DNA from: Haematobia irritans
Lineage: Eukaryota; Arthropoda; Insecta; Diptera; Muscidae
Reading direction: 5' to 3'
Length of the DNA stretch: 64,000 nucleotides
Assembly (NCBI RefSeq): GCF_050003625.1
Contig: NC_134398.1
Location: forward strand, 61,093,641-61,157,640
Shown: positions 46,248 through 58,169 of the stretch, piece by piece
Numbering within the stretch: the stretch's first letter is position 1
Layout of the letters: each line of letters opens with the position of its first letter
Program-made: the position numbers and the translations under genes
Notes under the pieces: generated by a model
Databases searched by the model: none
What the model saw: only the letters and a program-made list of their open reading frames with translations
Told to the model about the DNA's origin: nothing

Positions 46248-46862
46248 CTAAAAAAAAATATTGTCGTGAGGTCAAAGATTTGATGTCTTTAAAATACGAA
46301 TGCTAATTTTGCTTAGCATAGAAGACGCATTTCTCTAATATAAATTTTATTCCTTGTCCAAAAGTCGATAAACTTTTCAATGAAGTCGAATTGTCCTTAT
46401 AATTAAGTGATTTGATAATAATCAACTTTATAATTTGCAGCAAACTAACAACACAATGAAATTTAAAAAAATAATTTTTGCTAATTACCAGTCTTTTTGC
46501 ATCTTGACTACAAAGCAACAAAATCGTTCAAATATAGGACATGTTTTTCAACACTTTATTTTAAATATGTTTTTTACTTGAAACATAGCATAATTTCTAC
46601 TGGAAGTCGGGTCTTAATTTGGAAAATAAAGTTGTCGTTAAATCGTTTTTAAAGGACTTTGATAGCATATGAAGAAAAAAGCTGAGAACGCAAAAAATTA
46701 AAATTTGCTTCCTAGAAGCAAGTACATAAAATCCAAATTTAAAAGAGAATTGTGTCTTAAAAATATCCTTACTTGTATTCTCCGCTTCTTTGGCTCGGAA
46801 TCAATACCAAATTTTTTAAACTAAAGACAAAATCTTTGGAACCGGGCATGATTTTTTTCAGT
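46248..46862 (-). mobile_element. Family K MITE
   Basis: Starts CACTAAAAAAAAATATTGTC and ends GCATGATTTTTTTCAGTG, imperfect inverted ends. The interior matches 35078-35697 in reverse complement. It has no coding capacity. Confidence 0.65.
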
Positions 46863-47059
46863 GTGGTTAGTACGGAAGCGCAGACACCATTTATCGAAAT
46901 CGGGCAAAATTCAGTAGCGGTCCTTGTACTAAAAATACGCCATGTAACAAATCTCATCAAAATCGGTTAATAATTGCAACTGGAATCCTGCGAATAACAA
47001 ATAAATGGACTCAGAAGGTAATTCTAAGTCGATTATTAGCCAGTTTTTGCTGGGCAAAA

Positions 47060-49200
47060 ATTATCCACACCTAAACGTCATATGTTTCTACCATTTCATT
47101 TGCCATTTCTCAATTTCAGACTATTCAATATAAACCACACTCAAAGATATATTGGTATTTTTAACTTTAGGACACTAAATTTATAATTTTCATTGAAATT
47201 TTCATTAAAAAATTGATCAAAATAATGTTTATTAATTTTGTTTTAAAGATTCACATATGGGCAAATAAATTTTCATGTAGAGGCCATGACTCCTTTTTAA
47301 GATTTTTCATATTTGATTTAAAGTGTTTTTTTGTTTTTTTTTTTTTTAGGTTAAGAAAACATATTGTAATATCATAAACACATTTCGAAATATCTGTTAT
47401 AATTTCGATTTTTAAACTGATACTTCTTGCGCATGAAGAGCTTTTTTATATTCCAATTTTTATTATATTCCAATTTTTATTTTATACCGCCTAGATTTTG
47501 AAGCTAAAAAAATCTTTATTAAAAAAAAAAAAAAAACAGCATCTTAAGTTCGGAATCAATATCAATCTCCTTAAGTGAAGGTCAAAATTTTGAATTCAAG
47601 TTAACGATTTTTTTCTTGAGTGTATTTACGCCGACATGAACATAACATTTTATTTATTTTTATGAATAAACTCCAATGAGTGTTTTTGAATTCTGTTGGT
47701 TTGTTTTGATGTCATCGATTTGTATTTTAAATTGCATACATGATCCAATATATATGTATATATATTTTTTTTTTTTTGGTACATAACTGATGCTTTGGCT
47801 TTTGATGCCAACTCGAAAGTTGGCCTATTGAATTCATCGAAGCAGAACATACCCTTTGCGTGTTTGCAAATTCTAATCCAATATTTAATATATGAATGTA
47901 TGACCTCGTATATAACATATCAGAATGGGAAATATTGGATATAAAACACATAAATATGTACATAGTATATATGTTTGTATATATATATATATATATATAT
48001 ATGATATTCACATTTGTATGTATGTATATATAAATAAAAAAAAGGCCTAACTCCAAAAAGCTATAAAAATCAAAATCATTCAGAAATCTGTGAAGCCAAT
48101 ATTATTACCATGTGTTCCAATATGAGCAATGGAGTAAGTACAGGTGATGGTATTGATGCTTGATAAAGGGCGGTGGGAGGGGTCAGTGAATAAAGGCATA
48201 TACTTTTTGGAATTTCGGGAAAGCGTAAATTTGTTACAAAATAATTTCCTTTTAGTGCTTTGAAATTACGGTCGCATCCTTGCCCTAGGCATTTTCACAT
48301 TCACACACACACATACACACACATTCACAACGAACCACGAAATATATTTTGTCATTTAAACAAACCATCCACCAGATCCAATTAAATTTTCACAAAAGTG
48401 ACACAAACAAACTGTAGAAAAACAACAGAGCAAAAACATAAAAAACAACAACAACAACAAAAATTCAGCTGCGACTCTTTTTGGGTTCATGGGATGTCGG
48501 TTCTGAAAACTTTTTACATTGGTTAACGAAAACAATGCTTTCTGAACATATTCTATGTAGTAGGAGAGATATTTGGGCTTGACGTATATCTTGGTTTATG
48601 ACCATAACTCTTTATAAACAAAAAAGCAAAAAAATAAAAATGAAATGAAAAACAACACGGCACAATGACAAAGGTCCTTTTGCTATATCAGAAATAAGCT
48701 GTAAACTGTCGTTTGTTGTTTTCTCTTTTGTGTTTTGGTGGGAACTCTTACATACATATATACACGGACAATGGGCGAAGTTTTATAATAAATAACAATT
48801 TAATAATTGTATTAATAATCGTCTCAAAGTAAGATAAGTGTCATTGAGATGTTTTAACTTTAGATTTTCTGGTGTTCTTTCAATGGAATTTAAGGTTTTA
48901 TTTATATATAGAGTACAAGGTTGCTATCATTTCCAAATCGCTCTTCCGACATCTGACCGATTTATCCTTTGGGTATTTTGGAGGGTAAGGTTGACACTAA
49001 AAACTACCTAAGCATCGATTATCTCAAGGAGGCGCTTCGCCGGAATGGCGAATATCGCAGAGTCATTTTAGTGCAGCTTATGACGACTTCATCCGTTTAA
49101 AGACCAAAGGAAGCTAATTCGAACAAGTCAAACCTGATCCTAAAATTTGTTGTTACTTTTTATATTTTTGCTTTTGAACGATAAAATTAAACGACTATTT
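47060..49200. other. Unique DNA with microsatellites and a K-like trace
   Basis: 47280-47625 has K-like strings (TCGGAATCAATATCAATCTC, TTTTTTCTTGAGTGTA). TA-rich tracts lie at 47740-47770 and 47979-48002, and CA repeats at 48300-48325. No exon could be supported. Confidence 0.4.
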
Positions 49201-49318
49201 TATACACTGTACCACATTGTGGGTCCACATTTTCAATACCATCTCAAATCCTTCCACTTTGGTAGCTATATCTAAATCTGACCCGATTTTAACTAAATTT
49301 GAAATACATAATTACTAT

Positions 49319-50422
49319 CCCAGCAAAAAAAAATTGGAAGTTGTTCCACAAACATTTCTTTTAAAGCCCATTCCAGAATCCCCAATCGAGATTTTTCAAC
49401 TTCCGATGCAGTCCTGTTGGACAAGTCCACAAACATTTCTTCTAAAGCGCATCGTGGTATCCCCCAATGATTTTTTCCACTTCCGATGCAGTCCTTTTGG
49501 ATAAGTGCACAAACATTTCTTCTAAAGCGAATCTTGGGATCCCCCAATGATTTTTTTCTACTACCGATGCAGTCCTTGTGGACAAGTATTAGAAAGAAGT
49601 CAATCAGGCTTTTTTAAGTGCAAATTTTGGACAATTAAATTTTACAAAAAAAGAAAACTAATAAAAAATAAAAAAAAAATAAAAAAATAATAAAAAAGTA
49701 AAAAAAATAATAATAAAAAAATTAATTTCATCCCCGCTGGGATTTGAACCTGTGCCGTTTAACTTTTTCGCTTCCATGGAAGTTCTTTTGTGAGGGTTTT
49801 GCCAATTACGAAAATTTAAATTTTTTTTCTTGATTTTTAATGGAAAAATATATTTATGCGAAAATATATGCCGAAAATAAAAAATAAAAACATTGCTTTA
49901 CGTAAAAAAAAAAATAATTTTTTAGAAAATTTGAACCTGCGTTTCTTATTTTTTCGTTCATACTAATAAAGAACATCTCGAGAAGCAATTAAAATGTTAT
50001 TCCTTGGTGTCGTATTACGATCACAAACATTTGAATTGACCTTTTGACGCTTTATGTTCAATGGCGTTTGTGACTGAGTGTGCTAAGGCGTTCTCTTATG
50101 GTGCCAGCAAACCCAGGTGCAACCCCTGGTCGGAGCGAAAAAGTTTTTCAAATTGTAGGAAAATAATAGTGTAGTAAAATATGTGGATGAAAAAAAGTGA
50201 AATTGGTAGAAAAAAAATTCATTTTTCGCTTTTTAAATTTCTACATTCAAATTAACTTCCAGGGCACAACTTCTAAAGCAATGCAAAGGATCCAAAAAGG
50301 GAGTACTTCCGTCCTATGACAAGCCCATGTAAAATTCATTGGAGATGATCCAAGTTTGCACTACTTCCGGATCACAGATTGGGGATCCAAACTACTTTTT
50401 TGGAAGCTCGTTTTTTGTTGGG
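49319..50422. mobile_element. Enlarged family B relative with tRNA-like modules
   Basis: A 1104-bp element CCCAGCAAAAAAAAATTGG...TTTTTTGTTGGG with AT on both sides (49317-49318, 50423-50424). Its ends match B, but the middle differs. About 60-75-bp tandem units around TTCCACTTCCGATGCAGTCC lie at 49330-49590. A minus-strand B box, GGTTCAAATCCCAGC, sits at about 49736-49750. A plus-strand tRNA-like block follows at 50070-50147. Confidence 0.75.
50070..50147 (+). ncRNA. tRNA-like module in the B relative
   Basis: GTGACTGAGTGTGCTAAGGC resembles an A box region, AGGTGCAACCCCTGG resembles a B box (imperfect), and AGTTTTTC could terminate Pol III. The matching minus-strand module at about 49733-49770 gives the same divergent arrangement as in H. 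Confidence 0.4.
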
Positions 50423-51090
50423 ATGTTAATTCTACTATCTGTGCAAAAGTTCAAATCGAATTTACAATCGGATAAGAGCTTTGGCTTACGTGGTCATATG
50501 AGGGCAAATCGGCATGCATATCTAAAATCTTAATTATACTCCCTGTGCAAAGTTTCAAGTAAATCGGAGCAAAACTTTGGCCTCTGTAGTTATATGAGTG
50601 TAAATTAGGCGACACTTATATATGAGAGCTATATCTAAATCTGAACCGTTGACAACCAAAATTGGCACGTATATCCAAAACCTTAATTCTACTTCTTGTG
50701 CAAAATTTTGTGTAAATCGGAGCAACACTCTGTGGTTATATGACCTCTGTGGTTATTGACCTCTGTGGTTATATGAGTGTAAATCGGGTGAAAAATATAT
50801 ATGGAATCTATATCTAAATCAGAACCGATTTCTTCCAAAATCAATGGTGTTATATTCTGATCCAAAACACATACTTATGCCAAATTTAAAGTCGATTGCA
50901 ATAAAACTGCGACCTGGATCTTGATTACAAAAATGTGTTCACACACAGTCGGACATGGCTATATCCACTCAGAGGCCGTCACTGAGCATTATTGCCAAAG
51001 ACACTATGTGTCTATCTCGACTCCTTCTGGGTATTGCAAATATGTGCACTAACTTATAATACCCTGTTCCACAGCGTGGCGCAGGGTATA

Positions 51091-51275
51091 AAAATGACAA
51101 GTATATACGGCTAAAATTTCGTCCAGGCCGAATCTTATGTACCCTCCACCATAGAGAAGACGTTAAACTTCAGCCATAATCGAATTACTTGGGTTGTGGT
51201 CACAGTTGCTTGTAGCAAGTTAAAGCTTTATTTCCTTCTTTTCCAAATTGTAATTTAGTTCATATGGAAATGAAA
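51091..51275 (+). repeat. Family A element, 5' end fragment
   Basis: ACAAGTATATACGGCTAAAA, CGTCCAGGCCGAATCTTATG and TACCCTCCACCATAGAGAAG match the A start. It fades after about 180 bp. Confidence 0.7.
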
Positions 51276-52379
51276 ACATTTAATTTATACTTCACCTTAC
51301 TTTTTGCCCACACTAGTATTTTCCAAATTTAGGTTTTTAACAAATTCTTCCACTGTGTGAAATATTCATAACAAAAAAATTGTCCACTGTAGATTTGAGT
51401 TTGTGGCTCCAACATAACATTGTTTTGCGGGTGCATAGGCTGATTGTGGCATAAATATTTAATAATGCTACAAAATATGAGTATAAGAACAAAAGTACCC
51501 TTTATTCTAGTTTTTGTGAGTAGTGAGAAAAAACTATTTTCACAAACCACATAAATTATTTTCACACATCCGTCCAATGTCAAATAAAAGCATTCATTCA
51601 TTCATTTATGGACAAAAATATCCCTATACAAACACTAAGAACTGTTGAGGATAGTTTGATGTTATTACTTTTTTTGTCAGAACAAAAAACGATGATATTT
51701 TCATTTGATGTTATCAGAAATTAAAGCTCATTTCCATGTAAATAAAACTAAAAGGGTCAATAGCTATCCACTGGAGTAGGTCACTGTGTTTATCATCCCT
51801 ATGCACAATTTAATTATATAATTTTCGTTTCGTTTTTTGTTAAAGACAGACTAATTTATGTGAAAAGTTATATGAATGTTGTAAAAGTCGGACAGTATTT
51901 TAGATGGATCCTTTTTTATTATGTCATTTGAAATTTTGATTAATTTCAGAACAAACAAATCCTGTTTTTGTGAAATGAATACCAATCTAATATTCGTAAA
52001 AGTATTCATGAAGCTTTAGGATTTTATGTCAATCAAATCAATGATTGTACGACACAGGTTAGTGATTGAGTTGTGCACGTAGTACAATTCGAGAGAAGGA
52101 AAATGTGGCCAGGTAGCTGTTCGAAATATTAATTAAAATCAAAAAATATGTTTGGTAAAGGTGGAACTTTAAACAATGGAATGTACTATGGGATGAAATT
52201 CAGGCAATATACCACAAAATGGACATGTTGGAACTTTTTTTGGAGATCCTGATAAATTTGAATTTGGTTTATGTTAATTTAGGTTGGTCTGTTACCACAA
52301 ATTCAATAAGAAGTGCATAAAGTTTATAAAATTGATAAATATGTAATTCTCTTGACAAAAATATTTTCTAACATACACT
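51276..52379. other. Unique DNA, no gene seen
   Basis: AT-rich, no supported feature. The 90-codon minus-strand open stretch at 51329-51601 has no recognisable motif. Confidence 0.4.
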
Positions 52380-52499
52380 AAACAAAATGATTGCCCTGTT
52401 TCTAAAATTTTATCGGAATCAATTTCACGATTCCGAGCCAAGGAAGCAAATATTTGCTCCACATATTTAATTTAATACAAACAATCAACAAAATTTATA

Positions 52500-53370
<871 letters not shown>

Positions 53371-53414
53371 TTCGTATCCTAACCTAACCTAAGAAATATT
53401 ATTTGCTGTCACAT

Positions 53415-53905
53415 CACGGTTGCCACTTGTGCAAAAATAATATACCAAACTTTGGAGAAAATTTTACCAAAAAAACTATCAAACGCCAAAATCTAATTTT
53501 GTCAACATATTATTTTTATATAAAATGTAAAAAGTTTATTTCTATAGAAAACTTTTGCAAAGTCTTATTTCTACAGAAAATTTTTGCAAATTTTTTTTTA
53601 TTGAATTTTTTTGTCAAAATTTATTTCTATAGAAAATTTTGTCAAAATTTTATTTTTATAGATAAGTTTGTCAAAATTTTATTTCTATAGAACATTTTGT
53701 CAAAATTTTATTTCTATAGGAAATTTTTTTTTTCAAAATTTTATATCTGTAGGAAATTTTGTCAAAATTTTAGTTCTATAGAAAATTTTTGCAAAATTTT
53801 ATTTCTATAGAAAATTCTTGCAAAATTTTATTTATATAGAAAATGTTTGCACCAAAACATCAAAAATTCTACCAATCTAGAATTCTACCAACTGTGGCAA
53901 CCGTG
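53415..53905. repeat. Family F 29-bp satellite block
   Basis: About 14 variants of the ATTTTATTTCTATAGAAAAT unit, flanked by CACGGTTGCCACTTG on the left and CTACCAACTGTGGCAACCGT on the right, so the outer flanks form an inverted repeat (GTTGCCAC). Confidence 0.85.
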
Positions 53906-55279
53906 TGTAGCATACCCTTACAAAGCCTTGATGCCCAAATATGAATGAAGATGAATTTAAGTAAATAACGTAATAAGTAAAAAAATGCAAAATTCGCATT
54001 AGCATTGTGCGAACTACAAATTTTCTACTTGGTATATTAGATATGCATGCAAATTGTCATGAAGTGCAAAATGGAACGTTTGTTGGTTTGATTTATAAAA
54101 ATTCATTTTGAGATAGATGGATTTGCTAAAAAGGCCTAGAGAACAATTTACAGGATGTTAAAAAAAATAATAAATTTCTTTTTTAATTTTTCAATTAATT
54201 TCAACTACATTCTTCTCTGTTATGTAATACAAAAAATGTACAAAACGTATTAGAATTTATATTTTTTAAATTTTATTTTTTATCACGACGGAGTATTGAC
54301 GGACCATTCGTTTTTTAAGTCAATACACTTTTCACTGGACCATGTGAAAATTCAGATATTGTAGTAAAGAAATGTTTTGGTGACAAAACTTTGAAATTTT
54401 CGGAAATACTGTGATAAAGAGAACTACTCCTTTTTTGAGCATAAAAGATTTCGTTCTGGAAGTCTTACCCCTTTATAAAAAGAAACGTTTGGGGAAGCCC
54501 AGAAGTGTTACAAAATTCAATTAATACCTCACTGCATTCTTATTTTAGAAAAATTTTTGTTGGTCTTGTCAGTGTTTGACTGAAGTCAAAGTCAATACGG
54601 AGACCTGAGAAGTCAAAAGTCAATACGGAGACCTTTTCTCCGGGCGGTTAAAAATTTTTGAACGATTTTGAAACGTTTATTGTTGTCCAACCGAAGAGTA
54701 CAAGAGCGTTGGTGTAAGAATACATAGCAATCTTATGCAATAACTCATCTATAAGCTGAAAAATACTAACATCTATTCGAATGGTTTGTTGTAATAGGCC
54801 TGTGTTAACGCCTTGTTCTCATGTGTTCATATATGGATATTCACTCAGCCACTTGTGACTACTCGAAAACACACTCAATGTTCGAATGTTAATTTCATTC
54901 ATTGTTAACCATTTATGCCTTTAGTACAATCGGGTGCTTACAACAACAGAAAGTACAACACTACTTGAAATAACACTCGTAGTCCCACTACAATAACATT
55001 TTTGATAGCACTCAATGATGACGATAAGCTTTCAAAAGGGTACCTTTTTGATAAAAACAGCTAACACCAAGTAGATGCAGAACATAAAAAAAAAACAACA
55101 ATACCAACAATTATAACAATAAAAATTCCGAACACAATCATTGATATGCAAAAATTGGTAGGGGAATAGGTTATAAGAGAACTATAAGAATTCTGTAGGA
55201 ATATAATACCATCAATATCTGTATATACAAAATACGTTGAAAAGTGTTAAACTTGGGCGAAGCCGACTACACAATACCC
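53906..55279. other. Unique DNA, no gene seen
   Basis: No supported exon. Near 55240-55280 TTGGGCGAAGCCGACTACAC followed by AATACCCTACAC resembles the start of a C-type element, which the next MITE interrupts. Confidence 0.4.
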
Positions 55280-55281
55280 TA

Positions 55282-55737
55282 CACTAATAGAAAAATTGCA
55301 TTCCACAATCGTGAATGGATTCTGACAAAATGAAACGGAATCGTTAACAAAAATTCATAACGGAATTATTATGATTTCGTCCACAGGCGTTCACGATTTT
55401 ATGAACAGCATTTGTTTTTCTTTGGTAATGAAAAGTCTTAAAATAATCGTTAGATGTTGTTATGGCAACTCCGTCGGTGGTGCAATGTGCTAAAGCGACT
55501 GTTAGACAACACAGGTACGGGCCACGGTACGGGAATCTTTTTCGTTTGTTTTTAACTTTGTTTATAAATTCGTTACCATTACGTTTTCAGGTATGCATGC
55601 TGGTTGTTGTTTTAACAACGCATGGTGTCATTTTGTTACCGTCTGTTCTCAATTTGACAACACATATGTATTGATTCAATTTCATGAACGGATCGTTTTG
55701 GAATGACCTCGTCGTTCATAATTTTTTCTTTGGGTGT
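55282..55737. mobile_element. TA-flanked MITE
   Basis: CACTAATAGAAAAATTGC...TTTTTTCTTTGGGTG, 456 bp, with TA on both sides. The ends are imperfect inverted repeats. Internal AAAATGAAACGGAATCGTTA and GAACGGATCGTTTTGGAA form further inverted pairs. The 70-codon open stretch inside (55462-55674) overlaps a weak tRNA-like string (GTGGTGCAATGTGCTAAAGC) and is probably not protein coding. Confidence 0.7.
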
Positions 55738-55849
55738 AACGATATATATAGCAAACCTACTGAATTGACATATCAAGTTTGGCAGGTATTAGCGTGTTTT
55801 CACATATTCACCGCAACAAATTAATTCCTACTTAATTGTGAGAGAAAAC

Positions 55850-56830
55850 TATGGTGGCAGTACTCATTTGAATCAGTGTTTGAAATGGGACCGAAGCTAC
55901 AAAGCCATCATACACTGCCAGAAAATGACTGACCATTACCAGCGAAGCGCCGTATCTTACTATCCACAATGCCTCAATGGATTGAGATCCTGAAATTTTG
56001 GTGGCTATTGTGTGGTAGAAATGAAGCGAGGAACCTCGTTATTAAGCCATTCATGGTTGATACGTGCTGACTGCGATGGTACTGTCCATAGCCTGCGCCC
56101 GAAATATTTGTCTGCCCACGGCTTCTATACTGTATTCAGAACATTCCCCCACACAAAAAATATCACCAAAATATTTCCAATTAAAAGATAGAAACATTAA
56201 GTTAATTAAGTAAATGATTGAAAATTTAAAATTTTTTTATTAAAAAATTAATTGATACAATTAACTTTTTAATAAAATTCGGAAGTCTAAGGCAGTTAAA
56301 AAAGTGATTAACATTTTTTTTTTTATTTTATTACTAAAAATGTATTACAAACAATCAATTGTTATTTCAAATAAAAACTCCAAGCTAATTCAGAAAGTAA
56401 TTGAAAATATTTACCTTATTAATTAAAAAATTAATTGAGTTTTGCAATCAACATCAATTAAATTTTTTTAATTGATGTTTAATTGATTTTACTAATGAAA
56501 TCAGTTTTTTTTAATCAAGAATTTTTTCTATGCCCAATTAAAACTGTGATTGATACTATTATTTTCGTGATTGAAGACATTTCAATTAAAAAATTAATTG
56601 CATCAATTAATTTCGTGATTGCATCCAAAATTTTTTTTTGTGTGCATAATATTCGGTATTTATATTGATCCCACGGTAAATGAATACTATTGGGCCAATG
56701 GTCGTTGGCCTTTACACTGGCCCAAACCATCAGCATCGGCAGTGCTTGCAATCTGGTGACTCATAGAATGTGTACATTTTCAGCGGACCTCAATGGTAAG
56801 TTAATCCAGAATAAACAAAATTCGGCATCT
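55850..56830 (-). pseudogene. Second decayed mariner-type transposase, split by a MITE
   Basis: Right part (56830-56650, minus) contains LPMLMVWASVKAND, the strand around the region after the first catalytic residue. Left part (56145-55870, minus) contains VLNTV and KPWADKYFGRRLWTVPSQSA, then INHEWLNNEVPRFISTTQ and PPKFQDLNPL, matching the second catalytic aspartate region and the D-N-P motif of mariner-type transposases. Several stops and frame changes are present. It is related to the copy at 2340-3020. Confidence 0.7.
56151..56644. mobile_element. Family L MITE
   Basis: ACACAAAAAATATCACC...CAAAATTTTTTTTTGTGT. The interior is built of repeated AATTAATTG-type palindromes. It interrupts the transposase remnant. 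A fragment lies at 28991-29202. Confidence 0.65.
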
Positions 56831-56832
56831 GC

Positions 56833-58168
56833 ACGCAAAAACTAATTTTTTCTCCCACACTATACTTTTTGTGATAAACGTTGATTCTTTCATAAGGACT
56901 AACTCAAAAAAATAAATAATAATGTGTTACTGGGTAAATGCATCTTTCACCCACGAGGTTTACTTAGTACTTAGTACCTTTTTCTGTAATACAAACAATG
57001 TTGAAGACTTTAGTTGATTTTATAATTTTTTAAAATTTATCTTTCGGCTGGACCGAGAATCGAACAGCGGGCCATACAGTTTGCAAACCAACACACTATC
57101 TAGAGGTGTGCACGTGAGTAATAGTTTACTCACGCACGATATTTTTTGGTATGACTCACGCACACCCACGAAAAGAAAATTTGTACTCACGCACGAAAAC
57201 GTCGTGACTCACGAAAAATACCGTGACTCACGAAAAATATCGTGACTCACGAAAAATATTGTGACTCATGAATAATTTTATGATTAATTTACCTTACCGA
57301 AGTGTCTGAAAACATGAGCATTATTAAAATCGAGGGTGTTATTAAACTCTTAACATCCCAGGTGTCACTAAAATTGTAATTGAATTTTACTCTTAAGCGT
57401 TTTATGTTGGTGAGCAGGAATATTTTCGTGAGTGTAATTCGTTACTCACGCACACTCACGAAGATATTATTTTTGTGACTCACGCTCACGCACGACATTT
57501 TGGTTTGTTAATCATGCTCACGCACCCTCACGCTGTTGTCATGAGCGTGACTCACGCACGAATCACGAAAATTTTCGTGAGTCACGACAATTTCGTGTCA
57601 CGTGCACACTATCCCCTGGACCACGTAGCTGTTATTTTCATCAACTCCCATTTGTCGCTATAGCCATCAACACACAAACAACGAATATAGTCAGCAGTTA
57701 TATTTATAAATTATAACTATGCACGCTCACTAGCCGATGTAAAGAAACTTTATTTAACAGAAACATATCTTTAGTTCGTCTCTTTCTTATAAAATACAAC
57801 TTTTGGAAAAGAAAATAATGTAATTTTACATATATATTCCAAACATGTTCACAAGAATTCCAAAAGATGTCCAACATTACTTATGTATTATAATAAGTTT
57901 GTACTATCGAACTTCAATATGTGTCTTATTTAGGACTTAATGTCAGAAAAGAACCGTGAACGAAATGGACTGCCATTTTAAAATTTATAGCAATAAAAAA
58001 CAAAAATTTTTTTTGGTGTTAAAAATGTGACATTTTCGAAGAAATTAAAAAAAAAAAATGAAAAAATAAGAATTTTGTAATAAAAAAATTGTTGTTGATA
58101 AAATTCAAAAACTCAAAAAAATAAACAACGTTTTCGGTACACATTCTCCAAACGTTTTTTCTTTGTTT
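56833..58168. mobile_element. Family H element, copy 3 (diverged, split)
   Basis: CACGCAAAAACTAATTTT at the left and TTTTTTCTTTGTTTG at the right. The left tRNA-like module (GAGAATCGAACAGCGGGCC on plus) is recognisable; the right one is degraded. A hAT-like MITE splits the left module at 57101-57605. Confidence 0.75.
57101..57605. mobile_element. hAT-like MITE rich in TGACTCA motifs
   Basis: TAGAGGTGTGCACGTGAG at the left and CACGTGCACAC at the right form inverted ends of hAT type. ACACTATC occurs at 57093-57100 and 57606-57613, an 8-bp target duplication as expected for hAT. The interior has about 20-bp repeats of GTGACTCACGAAAAATA and eight exact TGACTCA/TGAGTCA heptamers. Confidence 0.75.
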
Positions 58169-58169
58169 G

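Larger units (their letters stand above)
45290..47050 (+). mobile_element. Family C subfamily element with J and K insertions
   Basis: Blocks with TATATATGGGATCTATATCT and AAATCTGGACCGATTTCGAT at 45300-45430, 45937-46245 and 46864-47040 belong to one diverged C-type copy, split by J (45434-45935) and K (46248-46862). Confidence 0.6.
49201..51090 (+). mobile_element. Family C element carrying a large B relative
   Basis: Starts near TATACACTGTACCACATTGT and ends CCACAGCGTGGCGCAGGGTA. Units at 50.6-50.85 kb have the usual GAGCTATATCTAAATCTGAA motif. A B-like element interrupts it at 49319-50422. The 5' end of a family A copy follows almost directly. Confidence 0.75.
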
